Shown in pieces: positions 1-9,326 of a stretch of DNA of 57,805 nt. The position numbers and the translations under genes are program-made. The stretch covers positions 1 through 57,805 of the forward strand of contig JAOTXU010000020.1 of the NCBI GenBank assembly GCA_029862165.1, read 5' to 3'. The DNA comes from Gammaproteobacteria bacterium. GTDB lineage: Bacteria; Pseudomonadota; Gammaproteobacteria; Steroidobacterales; JABDKV01. Each line of letters begins with the position of its first letter. The first letter of the stretch is position 1. A model generated the notes under the pieces. That model saw only the letters and a program-made list of their open reading frames with translations. It had not been told where the DNA came from and did not search any database.

Positions 1-929
<929 letters not shown>

Positions 930-1055
930 TAGTTTCAAGCTAAAGAGAGTTCCCGATTCAATTACATTTAAAAGGTATTAAAAGGTAGTTGATCGGTCGC
1001 TCATAAGGTTTTGCATCCGCAAACCCGAAACGAGCGCCCGCACAAATTATCTGAT

Positions 1056-1070
1056 CAAATTGTTAAAGAG
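1056..1070 (-). promoter_or_regulatory. rrn leader boxA antitermination element
   Basis: The minus strand reads GCTCTTTAACAATTT, a near-exact match to boxA of gammaproteobacterial rRNA leaders. It is followed by the usual boxC-like stretch before the 16S start. boxA RNA is bound by NusB-S10 and lets RNA polymerase read through the long untranslated rRNA operon. It lies about 125 bases ahead of the mature 16S end and downstream of the promoter at 1103-1130, as expected. Confidence 0.85.
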
Positions 1071-1102
1071 CGAACCCGGCGCTGAGGCCGGGCAGACCGA
1101 CG

Positions 1103-1130
1103 AGTATAACGCCGTTCCGCACTGCGTCAA
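1103..1130 (-). promoter_or_regulatory. rrn P promoter
   Basis: On the minus strand TTGACG (1125-1130) and TATACT (1103-1108) are separated by 16 bases. They are followed by a GC-rich discriminator (CGTCGG), which is typical of stringently controlled rRNA promoters. The predicted start is near 1096. An A-tract (complement of 1146-1152) lies upstream where an UP element could sit. I see nothing else in the bases between this promoter and the cyclase remnant that ends at 1372. Confidence 0.8.
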
Positions 1131-1371
1131 CACCCCTCGCGGACCTTTTTTTGGGGGCAAGCCGGGGCTCCCTCGATGACCCCAAAACAAGGCGAATGCA
1201 CTGGATCCGTCGGGCCTCCATCGGCCGGGAATAGCCCCGGCTGCACTCGGCCGCTCAGGAATTGCGCCTGTCCGGCAGTCCTGTCCGGGCGTGCCGCTGA
1301 GCACCAGAACGGATGTCCCAGAACGAAACGTGAAAAAGGCCACCCAAGGCTTCAAGCGTCGTGAAGGAGGG

Positions 1372-1632
1372 TTACGAATCGCCTATATTTATAGAATAGG
1401 TCTGCACCGGCCGATCGCGATTCTTGACCCTAATTGGGTCCATTCGGGTTGCTTGCACGTGATCCCGGACCTGGTTAAAGGTCTCCTCGCTCAAAAGCAC
1501 TTTTCCGGGTTCACACATTCCTTCTACCCTTGAGGCAACATTGACGTTGTCCCCAACTACGGTGTAGTCCATACGTACTTCGGACCCGATGTTTCCTGCA
1601 ATCACTTCGCCGGTATTGACTCTATTGAGAAG
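1372..1632 (-). pseudogene. Remnant of a class III adenylate/guanylate cyclase catalytic domain
   Basis: The minus-strand frame ending at 1372 encodes only the C-terminal half of a class III nucleotide cyclase domain: TGEVIAGNIGSE, then RMDYTVVGDNVNVASR, then the conserved tail up to PVQTYSI. The N-terminal half, with the first metal-binding Asp and the FTDI-type motif, is missing. Upstream of about 1632 the frame loses similarity, and the S9 peptidase stop lies at 1710, so there is no room for the rest. A GTG at 1605 could begin a 77-residue product, but half a domain cannot form the cyclase active site. I read it as a decayed gene left between the rrn promoter and the peptidase gene. Confidence 0.75.
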
Positions 1633-1709
1633 CGTTCCTCCACCATTTGAAGGAATTCGGTGAATATGATGCCCTTCATAATACTCTGCCCAATGCCTGC
1701 GACTGGATA

Positions 1710-3827
1710 TCAGGTGCGGTCGGCGGGTGGTTCTGCGGCGGCCAGGTGACGGGCCAGGAAATCCTCTAGCGTTCTATAGAAAAGATATTTGGCCGGTTCA
1801 GCACTTAAACCGTGACCTTCATCTTCGAGCAGCAGGCCCTCACCGTCTTTGTCGTGTGTCGCTAACGCCGTGAGCATCTTTTCGAAGTGGCTCACCGGCA
1901 CTACGTCGTCTTGCAGGCCATGCGCCACCAGTACCGGTGCTTCAATGTCGCCGACTCGGTTTACCGGCGAACTCTGCATCAATTCTGCAGCGTCGTTATC
2001 CGCGCCGATTACTAACTCCAGAAAACCCTGTCTGCCGAGTTCCACCGGGCTGTGCTCCGCCATCAGCATAGGCAAATCGGTGATACCGCCGAAACTGACG
2101 CCACATCGATAGAGTTCTGGATTCAAAGCCATGTTCATCAGCGCCGAATAACCACCAAAACTCCAACCGTAGATGCAAATTCGCTCCGGATCACCGTAGC
2201 CCTCCTTGACAGACCACCGGACAGAATCGGCGATATCATCCTGGATAGCCGCACCCCAACTACCCCAACCCAGATGCTCGAAACGTCGACCGTACCCGCT
2301 GGAGCCGCGGAAATTAACCTGTAGCACTGCGTAGCCCCGGTTTGCCAGGAACTGCACTTCCGGATCGAAACCCCAGGAATCACGAACTTCGTGTGGACCA
2401 CCGTGAACAATCACAACCATCGGCGACGGACCCGTCGCGCCACGCGGAATCGTCAGGAAGCCATGCAGCTGCTCGCCATCCCGGGCACGCAGATCAATTG
2501 CCTTTGTCGGCGATAAGTATTGCTCCGGCAGGAAGTCGCGCATGCGGAACAACTCCCGCAAGCGACCCGAGTCTGCATCAAAGCGATAATAGCGTCCCGG
2601 GTTTTTCTCGTTATGAGCAGCGACCAGCGCAATCGAGCTGTCATCACTGAATTGCACATCGATATCGTAGTCCGACAACGCGTTGGCCAACTCTGTATCA
2701 ATTGCCTGTCGATACGGATCGAAATAGTGAATGTGCGGACGGTCGGTTTCGTAACGGGCGCCGATCGCCCAACTTCCGTCGCGGGATAAGAGAATGCCTG
2801 ACACGTCCACCTCTTCATGGGCGAACAACTCGTTTACTAACCGGCCGGCTGTGAGATCGTAGGTAAACAGTGCCCGCGTATCCCTGTCCTTGTTACTAAG
2901 CACGTACACAAGATTGGGGTCTTTTGCGAAAGCCAAAGGCCAAATCCCCGTTTCGCCGTACCCGAAGGAATACAACTCGTGCCACTCTCGCTCGTCGGGC
3001 TGACGATGCATGACATGCACGTTGAGTTGCTCATCCAGACTCATTGCGATTCGCGCGTCACCATTGCGGTCAACCAGCCAGTGATAAACCTGTCCGGGGT
3101 TTTTTGCCAGCCGACGTATCCGGCCGGTCTTCACGTTGACTGTGGCAACATCCGTATAAACATGTGGCGATGCGGGCAGTTGTCCCGATACGTCGATTTT
3201 CGGATTGAGACGATCATTACGCACGGTAACCAGCAAGTGGTTCTCGTCGATCGGACGCGGGTCGAGCAATCGCAATGAATGCCAGCGTGCCTGCTCTGTC
3301 GCCTGACGCTTGCGGGAATGTGTTTCCTTTTTCTCGCCAAAGCGAACTGTACTCGGCGGATTAACGGATAAATCCACGACGTTAAACCACTCGGAACCAA
3401 ATACTGTTGCGGGTGTTTCGCCATCCGTTGGAATCTCGGCGCGATAGGCAATGCGTTTTTCGTCCAACCATACATACCAGACAACTTCGTGTTCGGCGTA
3501 AGCGGTCAGCCCTCGAGCACGATTGGTGTCGAAATCGACGACCTTCAGATTGCGGCTGGGCGAACCGTTAGTCTCGTGTAGCACAGCAAGCTGACGACCT
3601 GATGGTGACAACTGTGGTTCAGAGAACTCCGGATCGGAAAAGAACGCTTCCAGCGGTACGACCGGTCGCAGGAGTTCCGGCTCAACGACAGATTCCGGGA
3701 CCTCGATGGGCGGCGACGCCGGTGGAATAACCGTGGCGCCCGCCACGTGGGCACCCAGCACTGACAACAGCAGTACCAGATAGCGCCCGGTCCGATAGAC
3801 CGGCGCGAGTGCTGAAAACTCGGTCAT
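1710..3827 (-). CDS. S9 family prolyl oligopeptidase-type peptidase, exported
   Basis: A 705-residue serine peptidase of the dipeptidyl aminopeptidase/acylaminoacyl peptidase type, expected to cleave short peptides in the periplasm. A hydrophobic segment at about residues 15-30 (YLVLLLSVLGAHVAGA) suggests a signal peptide. Residues about 50-430 have the beta-propeller character of the family. The C-terminal alpha/beta hydrolase domain carries the nucleophile in GWSFGGYS (about Ser556), Asp in HGLQDDVVP (about Asp640) and His in DEGHG (about His672). The triad is complete. It is the last intact gene before the cyclase remnant and is not clearly in an operon. The start is uncertain; this ATG keeps the whole signal peptide. 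Confidence 0.92.
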   Translation of the reverse strand: MTEFSALAPVYRTGRYLVLLLSVLGAHVAGATVIPPASPPIEVPESVVEPELLRPVVPLEAFFSDPEFSEPQLSPSGRQLAVLHETNGSPSRNLKVVDFDTNRARGLTAYAEHEVVWYVWLDEKRIAYRAEIPTDGETPATVFGSEWFNVVDLSVNPPSTVRFGEKKETHSRKRQATEQARWHSLRLLDPRPIDENHLLVTVRNDRLNPKIDVSGQLPASPHVYTDVATVNVKTGRIRRLAKNPGQVYHWLVDRNGDARIAMSLDEQLNVHVMHRQPDEREWHELYSFGYGETGIWPLAFAKDPNLVYVLSNKDRDTRALFTYDLTAGRLVNELFAHEEVDVSGILLSRDGSWAIGARYETDRPHIHYFDPYRQAIDTELANALSDYDIDVQFSDDSSIALVAAHNEKNPGRYYRFDADSGRLRELFRMRDFLPEQYLSPTKAIDLRARDGEQLHGFLTIPRGATGPSPMVVIVHGGPHEVRDSWGFDPEVQFLANRGYAVLQVNFRGSSGYGRRFEHLGWGSWGAAIQDDIADSVRWSVKEGYGDPERICIYGWSFGGYSALMNMALNPELYRCGVSFGGITDLPMLMAEHSPVELGRQGFLELVIGADNDAAELMQSSPVNRVGDIEAPVLVAHGLQDDVVPVSHFEKMLTALATHDKDGEGLLLEDEGHGLSAEPAKYLFYRTLEDFLARHLAAAEPPADRT

Positions 3828-4061
3828 ATAGGAGCAGTTTAGCGCTAACTGTGTGGTCCTGAAATACCGCCCAGCGGTAAAAAACGCCCAATTGCCAATT
3901 CCTTCCCTCCCCTCAATCGGTTAGGGGGGCGAGTAACACGAAATCTAAGGCGCGGGCATGCTTTTAGCTAGGACCCGACTCGACTGGGACCCAGTACAGG
4001 AAAAACGCCGCGCGGCACCTTAAATCGGTTTTCGTTACTGCCCAATCCTTGGACAGGTCTG
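3828..4061. other. Intergenic stretch, nothing recognised
   Basis: Between the S9 peptidase start and the terminator of the M6 protease gene. Short frames occur but none resembles a protein. Presumably it holds the peptidase promoter, which I could not place with confidence. Confidence 0.4.
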
Positions 4062-4100
4062 GACAAGAAAGGGCCAGGCTGCCGTTGCAACCTGGCCCTT
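4062..4100 (-). terminator. Rho-independent terminator of the M6 protease gene
   Basis: A perfect 10-bp stem (AAGGGCCAGG at 4069-4078 pairing with CCTGGCCCTT at 4091-4100) has a 12-base loop. On the minus strand it is followed by TTTCTTG. It lies 18 bases past the stop codon of the gene at 4118. Confidence 0.8.
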
Positions 4101-4117
4101 GCTGATTCGACGTCAGT

Positions 4118-6529
4118 CTATTTGCAGGTCTTGTTGCCGCTTCTACCTTTACATTTAGATGAGCAACAGTCGGCGTCGTCAATGCACGCCTCGCCTATTA
4201 GAGCACACCCACCGCTGCTGGTGGTGAAACTCCAGAGGCTGCCCTGCGTCGTGCCGAAGGTGTTGACCTCATCGATACGCCAGTAATACACAGTGTCCTC
4301 AATCATCGTTCCAGGATCGAAGCTCGCTGCGGGCTGGTTACCCATGAATGGCGGGTTGATCGAGGTTCCGAAGTACACGTCGTGTGACTGCGTATTAGTG
4401 CCAGCGGTCCAGGCCAACGTAGCGTTCGCCGCCACACCGGTCGCACCATTGGCCGGATCCGGATTGCTGGCCACTCCGGGCGGATCCATGTTCGGTACGC
4501 CTTCGTCGAAGAACATGTGATCAATGAACACCGTGTCGTGCGAACGTTCGCCCTGAACGCGATTGTCATCCGTAACCCGCACGTACAGCGTCGTCGGCGG
4601 TGTTCCCACGGTGAACTGCTGGTACACATCGTCGTCCGCTGTTTTGGTAACAGACAACATGCTCGTCCACGGTCCGCTCGCACTGGCCGAATATTCGAAA
4701 TCAAACCGGGTGTCGGCATCGCCGCCATCGGTACGGTGCGCATCGATATTAAAGCGGTTGTCGGCACCATTGATTGTAAAACGCCAGACATGATCGAGGC
4801 GATCGTGGCGCCTGGACGGCCTGCCACCCGAATCGGTTTCGGTGATCGACTGACGTACGTTGTCCTGTGTTTGGGTATTGGCATACGTGCCACTGACCGA
4901 ACCATAGGTATTTTGATGATCGGCCACGGCGACACTTGGACCCGGTGGTGGCTGTCCGAAAGTGAAGCTCATCGTGGCACCGGCCGCACTGATTTGCGAC
5001 AAGGTGTTGCCGGTGGAGATGATATTTCCGTTTTGGTAGGCGTCGGTGTTCGGCGTGGTGTTCGGACCGATCTCGGTCACGCCACCGCCATGATAAACAT
5101 CGCCGGCATCGCCACGATTGGTGTCTTTCTCCAATTGGTAGTTACCATCGGCCTGCAATACAGCAACCCGGTAGTGGTTACCGTTACCCGGCCAACCGGG
5201 CTGACCCGGATAACCTTCCGTGTTGTACCCGGTCGAGTCGTCGATATGCCAGACAACGAGTCCACCCTGGGGCATGGCACCGTCGAAACCAACCGGCTGC
5301 CGATTTTCAACGAGTAAGTATTCATTCGACGGATAACCGTTGTCGATGCGATAAACCGCAGCATTGGTTTCCGCCTGAGCCAGGTTGTAGCTGCCCGAAG
5401 CACTTATCACGGTGGGGCTGACCCATCCCAGATCGATCTTGCTCCAGGGTGAAAAGTGCGGTGGGAACCACTGTGATCCGTCGAAGCCCCACGAATTGGC
5501 CATCATTCCAAACGACCCGATACCCGATCCGGAGCCATCGGTGTCGTAGAGATCGGGCAAACCAAAGAAGTGACCCGTCTCGTGCGAGATGACACCAATA
5601 CGACCGATGTCGGATCCGGAGGTGCCCCAGACCCCGGGGCTGATGTGGTAATCCGATACGACCACGCCTTCATTGGAAGTCCAGGCCGGTTGCTGGATGA
5701 CCCAACGGTGCGACCAGATGCGATTGGTGTAGAAAGTTCCATACTGATCGGTGCCGCCCCATTCCGCTCCATAACCGGAGTGAATAAAGGCGATCGAATC
5801 GATGTTGCCGTCAGAGTCGGTATCGAAATCGTTAAAGTTCACGGTGGCATCGACGACGTCCAGCGCGTGACGCAAGGCCTGCCAGAGCGTTGAATCGCCG
5901 GACTGGCCGTTGGCGTAATAGGCCTCGGTATTGGGCACGTCGATCCAACCGAATATGGTCGAGTTCAACGTCATCTGGCCATAGGAGTTTTCCAGATAAA
6001 CATCTTTCACACTCCCCGTCGGTGCGAGTTGTGCGTCGCCACCAACGGCATTGAACAACACGTCAATATCGGGATTGGACGGCAACGGCCGGCTCACGTG
6101 GTCCGAAAAGCGGATCATGATCACCATGTTCTTAACGGTGCCGAACGGTGGCACGGCTTGTTCTACCTCTGGCGCGCTGAGTGCGCCCTGTTGGCGGACT
6201 TCCAGTGAGGGAACCGCATGCCTTTCCAATCCAGCCTTGGCGGGATTGTCGCGACCCACGGCCAGCATCGTCGCCCGCAGTTGACCGTCGGCGGCACGTT
6301 GGGCATAAACGTACTGTCCGGCATTGTCCTTAACTACCGTGTAGCCGCGGGCATCTTCGGTCCAGTTAAAGTGTTCATCGCCGCGGATATTCAACACGAT
6401 CGGCGTACCGTCGGGCTGTGTCGCAGCAAAACTAAATGGACTGGCCGGCATCGCCAGGGCCTGCTGACCCAAACCGAGCAGAACGAGAAGCATAACGAAC
6501 TGAAACGTATTAATAAGGGTAGATTTCAT
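4118..6529 (-). CDS. M6 family secreted metalloprotease with knottin-like C-terminal tail
   Basis: An 803-residue secreted zinc protease of the immune-inhibitor-A (M6) type. The chosen ATG begins MKSTLIN, has a GGGG-rich ribosome site 6 bases upstream and opens a clean signal peptide ending QQALA at about residue 26; an ATG 12 bases earlier is possible. The zinc site HETGHFFGLPD (HExxHxxGxxD) lies at about 316-326, after an EF-hand-like DTDSDGNID loop at about 236-244. A region near 540-680 resembles a beta-sandwich, and about 685-770 an Fn3-like repeat. The last 30 residues hold six cysteines spaced C-x6-C-x5-CC-x3-C-x8-C, as in cystine-knot peptides. The protein probably acts outside the cell on proteins or polymers. 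A consensus CRP site lies upstream. Confidence 0.92.
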   Translation of the reverse strand: MKSTLINTFQFVMLLVLLGLGQQALAMPASPFSFAATQPDGTPIVLNIRGDEHFNWTEDARGYTVVKDNAGQYVYAQRAADGQLRATMLAVGRDNPAKAGLERHAVPSLEVRQQGALSAPEVEQAVPPFGTVKNMVIMIRFSDHVSRPLPSNPDIDVLFNAVGGDAQLAPTGSVKDVYLENSYGQMTLNSTIFGWIDVPNTEAYYANGQSGDSTLWQALRHALDVVDATVNFNDFDTDSDGNIDSIAFIHSGYGAEWGGTDQYGTFYTNRIWSHRWVIQQPAWTSNEGVVVSDYHISPGVWGTSGSDIGRIGVISHETGHFFGLPDLYDTDGSGSGIGSFGMMANSWGFDGSQWFPPHFSPWSKIDLGWVSPTVISASGSYNLAQAETNAAVYRIDNGYPSNEYLLVENRQPVGFDGAMPQGGLVVWHIDDSTGYNTEGYPGQPGWPGNGNHYRVAVLQADGNYQLEKDTNRGDAGDVYHGGGVTEIGPNTTPNTDAYQNGNIISTGNTLSQISAAGATMSFTFGQPPPGPSVAVADHQNTYGSVSGTYANTQTQDNVRQSITETDSGGRPSRRHDRLDHVWRFTINGADNRFNIDAHRTDGGDADTRFDFEYSASASGPWTSMLSVTKTADDDVYQQFTVGTPPTTLYVRVTDDNRVQGERSHDTVFIDHMFFDEGVPNMDPPGVASNPDPANGATGVAANATLAWTAGTNTQSHDVYFGTSINPPFMGNQPAASFDPGTMIEDTVYYWRIDEVNTFGTTQGSLWSFTTSSGGCALIGEACIDDADCCSSKCKGRSGNKTCK

Positions 6530-6703
6530 TTGTGTCCCCATGTTTGACGCGTTAATTTACCCGACATCATACCTAGTGTCATTATTTTTCCCCAAAAATG
6601 CGCGCGATGTTCACATAAGGTTACGAAATTCTTTTCGCAGACTTCGCGACATAACGCTGTCCTTATATCCATATACGAACATAACCCCGCAGTGGCGCCA
6701 TTT

Positions 6704-6719
6704 TGTGAACACAGTCACA
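6704..6719. promoter_or_regulatory. Consensus CRP/Vfr-type binding site
   Basis: TGTGA-ACACAG-TCACA is a perfect pair of CRP half-sites with the standard 6-base spacer. It sits between the divergent M6 protease gene (minus) and the membrane-protein gene at 6797 (plus). On the minus strand a possible -10 TATGTT at 6678-6683 would place the site about 40 bases ahead of the start, the usual activating position. That placement is inferred. Confidence 0.65.
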
Positions 6720-6796
6720 TGTGTATACACCGCTTCATTGGCACGATAAGGGGGTTTCCCGACAGTCACACGGCGTTTAACGTCCAAAGTCAGACA

Positions 6797-7516
6797 ATGG
6801 AATGGACCACACGACTTGAAGATAATCTATTCGACGATGTCGAGACCGAGCACATCACGATTTCTTCTGAGCCCCTCGAAGAAGACGATATCGGCCAGGA
6901 CACGCCGGGCATAACTAACCGCAGGTTTTCGCAGTCAAGCAAGGCACACAATGAAACGCGGAGTTTCACGATTGTCGATGAGCGCTTCCTCGCCGTATGC
7001 CTTGAGCAGCCACGCGCCGGCAAGAAGCAGTATCGGTTCAATCTCGCTTTTCTCGACCCGGCACCCAGCCGTCTCTCGGGCGTTGCCTGGCGCTGGCTGT
7101 ATGCAACCCTGGTGCTGACAGGGATTTCGATAGTCGCTTTCGGCATGAGCTCGGCTGCCGAGACACCATTGCTCGAACAAAGGTGGTTACCGGTCAGTGT
7201 GCTGCTTGCCGTGGCCACAATAATTACATTCTTGGTATTCATTTATCGCACGACTTTCACACTGACTTTCCACAGTCTCCATGGCAGGGCGCCGCTGGTT
7301 GAAATGGCTGCCCGGAATCCCGGGCGCTCGACCGTCGAGAGTTTTGTGCTGGAGTTGCAGCAACGCGTCGAAGCAGCGCGGAACAAGCAGTGGCAGGGTA
7401 AGGCGCAATTTCTGCGCGATGAGTTACGCGCCCATTACAAGCTTTGGGAGGCGGGGGTACTGCCGGACGAGATTTACGAGGCCAGTAAGGTACGAATACT
7501 CGGAGCACATGACTAG
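6797..7516 (+). CDS. Two-TM membrane protein with SHOCT-like C-terminus
   Basis: A 239-residue protein of unknown function. The acidic N-terminal 70 residues look disordered (EPLEEDDIGQD). Two transmembrane segments follow at about residues 100-120 and 134-154. The C-terminal cytoplasmic part ends with LRAHYKLWEAGVLPDEIYEASKVRIL, which resembles the short SHOCT oligomerisation motif (leucines, then G-[VI]-[IL]-x-[DE]-E and K-x-x-x-L). I chose the ATG at 6797 because the upstream extension of the frame is poor in coding character and crosses the CRP site. It is divergent from the M6 protease and may share its CRP control. Confidence 0.7.
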   Translation: MEWTTRLEDNLFDDVETEHITISSEPLEEDDIGQDTPGITNRRFSQSSKAHNETRSFTIVDERFLAVCLEQPRAGKKQYRFNLAFLDPAPSRLSGVAWRWLYATLVLTGISIVAFGMSSAAETPLLEQRWLPVSVLLAVATIITFLVFIYRTTFTLTFHSLHGRAPLVEMAARNPGRSTVESFVLELQQRVEAARNKQWQGKAQFLRDELRAHYKLWEAGVLPDEIYEASKVRILGAHD

Positions 7517-7542
7517 GGATCCGGCCCGGGCTGTCGCGGCTC

Positions 7543-8925
7543 TTAAAGCCTAAGCGGCGACATGTCCTGCAACATCGTCGGGATCAGTTCCGTCACTGTC
7601 GGATGTATGTGTACCGCACGGGAGATCACGGTGTACGGTTTACGCGCATACATGACGTCGAGCAGGCTGTGTATCGCCTCATCGCCGTTGAGACCCAGTA
7701 TCGCAGCGCCGAGTATCTCTTCCGAATCGGCATCGACCAGAACTTTCATAAATCCACGCGTATCGCCGAACTCACGCGCCCGGCCAACCCGGCTCATCAT
7801 GCGTTTACCCATTAGGATATTTCGACCAGATGCCACGGCTTCTGCTTCTGTCATGCCGATGCGACCGAGTGGCGGGTCGATGAATAATCCGTAGCACAGA
7901 ATCCTGTCGCTAACGCTGCGCGGGTCGTTATCAAATAAGTTGGCTGCCACAATTTCATAGTCGTTATAAGAGGTGTGGGTAAACGCGCCACGCGCGTTGA
8001 CTTCGCCGATCGCCCAGATATTTTGGACATTGGTATGCAGATGATCGTCGACGGGGATAAACCCACGTTTGTCGGTCTGCACACCGGCCTCTGCCAATCC
8101 CAAATCGTCAGTATTCGGGACACGGCCAACGGCTAACAGGAGATGCGATCCTTCAATTTCTTTGGGATCTTCGTCGCAAGTGACCTGTACTGCGACACCT
8201 TGCGAGCGTGGGATTACGGACAGACATTTTGCGTTGAGACGAAATTTAACGCCTTCACCTTCGAGTATTTCCTGCACTGCCAGCGAGACATCCACATCGT
8301 CGCGACCGATCAGCCGGTCCTGCATTTCGATCACGGTCACCTCGCAACCGAAACGGCGGTAAATCTGTGCAAATTCGAGCCCGATGTAACTGCCACCGAT
8401 TATGATCAGATGATCCGGTAAGAAATCCACATCCATCATGCTGGAATTGGTCAGATAAGGAACGTCCGACAACCCGGACCAGTCAGGTACCCGTGCGCGT
8501 GCGCCAACATCGATGAAAAACTTATCGGCTGTCAGCGTTTCGTCGTTGACTTCGATGGTGTGCGCATCCTTGAAACGCGCGTGCCCGCGAAACAGCTCGA
8601 CGTTGTCCATGCCCTCGATCCACCGCGTCACGCCCTGATTTGAGCCACCGACGATCTCATCTTTTCGGGCTTTCACCCGTTTCATATCCACCGTGACCTG
8701 CCCGCCGATATTCACGCCAAAGCCGGCTGCCTGTCTCGCGGCATAAGCGATCCGGGCACTACCAACCAATGTTTTTGTGGGGATGCAACCGACGTTTACG
8801 CAGGTGCCACCGATCAGCTTGCGCTCGACAATGGCGACCTTCATGCCCTCGGCGTTCATCCGGCCGGCCAGTGGCGGACCCGATTGCCCCGTTCCAATAA
8901 TGACTGCGTCGTAGTGGCTGCCCAT
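7543..8925 (-). CDS. FAD-dependent pyridine nucleotide-disulfide oxidoreductase (mercuric reductase-like)
   Basis: A 460-residue class I flavin disulfide reductase. It has an N-terminal FAD-binding GxGxxG (IIGTGQSG), the redox pair in GGTCVNVGCIPTK (about Cys42 and Cys47), a central NAD(P)H-binding GGSYIGLEFA and a C-terminal dimerisation domain with the His-Glu pair in HIHPTVTELIP. It lacks the N-terminal metal-binding domain and C-terminal Cys pair of true mercuric reductases, so the electron acceptor is unknown. The ATG at 8925 is preferred over the GTG at 8934 because AAGGTGA lies 8 bases upstream of it. No partner gene is adjacent. Confidence 0.9.
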   Translation of the reverse strand: MGSHYDAVIIGTGQSGPPLAGRMNAEGMKVAIVERKLIGGTCVNVGCIPTKTLVGSARIAYAARQAAGFGVNIGGQVTVDMKRVKARKDEIVGGSNQGVTRWIEGMDNVELFRGHARFKDAHTIEVNDETLTADKFFIDVGARARVPDWSGLSDVPYLTNSSMMDVDFLPDHLIIIGGSYIGLEFAQIYRRFGCEVTVIEMQDRLIGRDDVDVSLAVQEILEGEGVKFRLNAKCLSVIPRSQGVAVQVTCDEDPKEIEGSHLLLAVGRVPNTDDLGLAEAGVQTDKRGFIPVDDHLHTNVQNIWAIGEVNARGAFTHTSYNDYEIVAANLFDNDPRSVSDRILCYGLFIDPPLGRIGMTEAEAVASGRNILMGKRMMSRVGRAREFGDTRGFMKVLVDADSEEILGAAILGLNGDEAIHSLLDVMYARKPYTVISRAVHIHPTVTELIPTMLQDMSPLRL

Positions 8926-9280
8926 GGGGTTCACCTTTGCTCAGTGGATATCCCGAGTGTAGTTGTGATCCGGTCGCAATGACGGCAACAGGATGGTGCC
9001 TGCGTGCCCAGGCAATGAAATACAACGGGGATGACGTGCGTTGCGCCGCCACGACATGTTGTCTTATCGCCCGGGAGTTCTGCCGCGACGGGTTGGATCG
9101 GCGGGAGCCGCCTGATGAGTGGGGAAACCGCGAAGAGCCCCGATTAACCCCTTGGGGGTTTCAACAGGACTACGGGCTCATTTGCGATGCCGGGCAAGCG
9201 TCAGGCGCAGGGAAGACTGGAGCCCATCAGTTTTAGTCATGATTTAGCCGCTGCGCCAATATCTTTGGAGCGGGCAAAAG
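8926..9280. other. Intergenic stretch without a supported gene
   Basis: About 355 bases between the oxidoreductase start and the terminator of the VPLPA-CTERM gene. A 99-codon frame at 8937-9236 on the plus strand has no ribosome site and no recognisable domain. I see no tRNA, riboswitch or repeat here. Confidence 0.4.
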
Positions 9281-9304
9281 AAAAGGCCCTGAAAGGGCCT
9301 TTTC
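9281..9304 (-). terminator. Rho-independent terminator of the VPLPA-CTERM gene
   Basis: The stem AAAAGGCCCT/AGGGCCTTTT has a 3-4-base loop. Read on the minus strand it is followed by TTTTCTTTTG. It lies 22 bases past the stop of the gene at 9327. Confidence 0.85.
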
Positions 9305-9326
9305 TCAGATCGTGTAACGCAGTGCG

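Noticed and set aside
1047..1355. 102-codon minus-strand frame in the rrn leader
   Set aside because: It covers the rRNA promoter and boxA and has no ribosome site.
4517..5317. 266-codon plus-strand frame
   Set aside because: Antisense to the M6 protease gene, whose motifs and signal peptide are clear; the shadow frame has no family-like motif.
7543..8925. Mercury resistance gene merA
   Set aside because: It lacks the C-terminal Cys pair and heavy-metal-associated domain, and no merR, merT or merP gene is nearby.
8937..9236. 99-codon plus-strand frame in the gap after the oxidoreductase
   Set aside because: No ribosome site, no domain and atypical composition; I treat the gap as non-coding.
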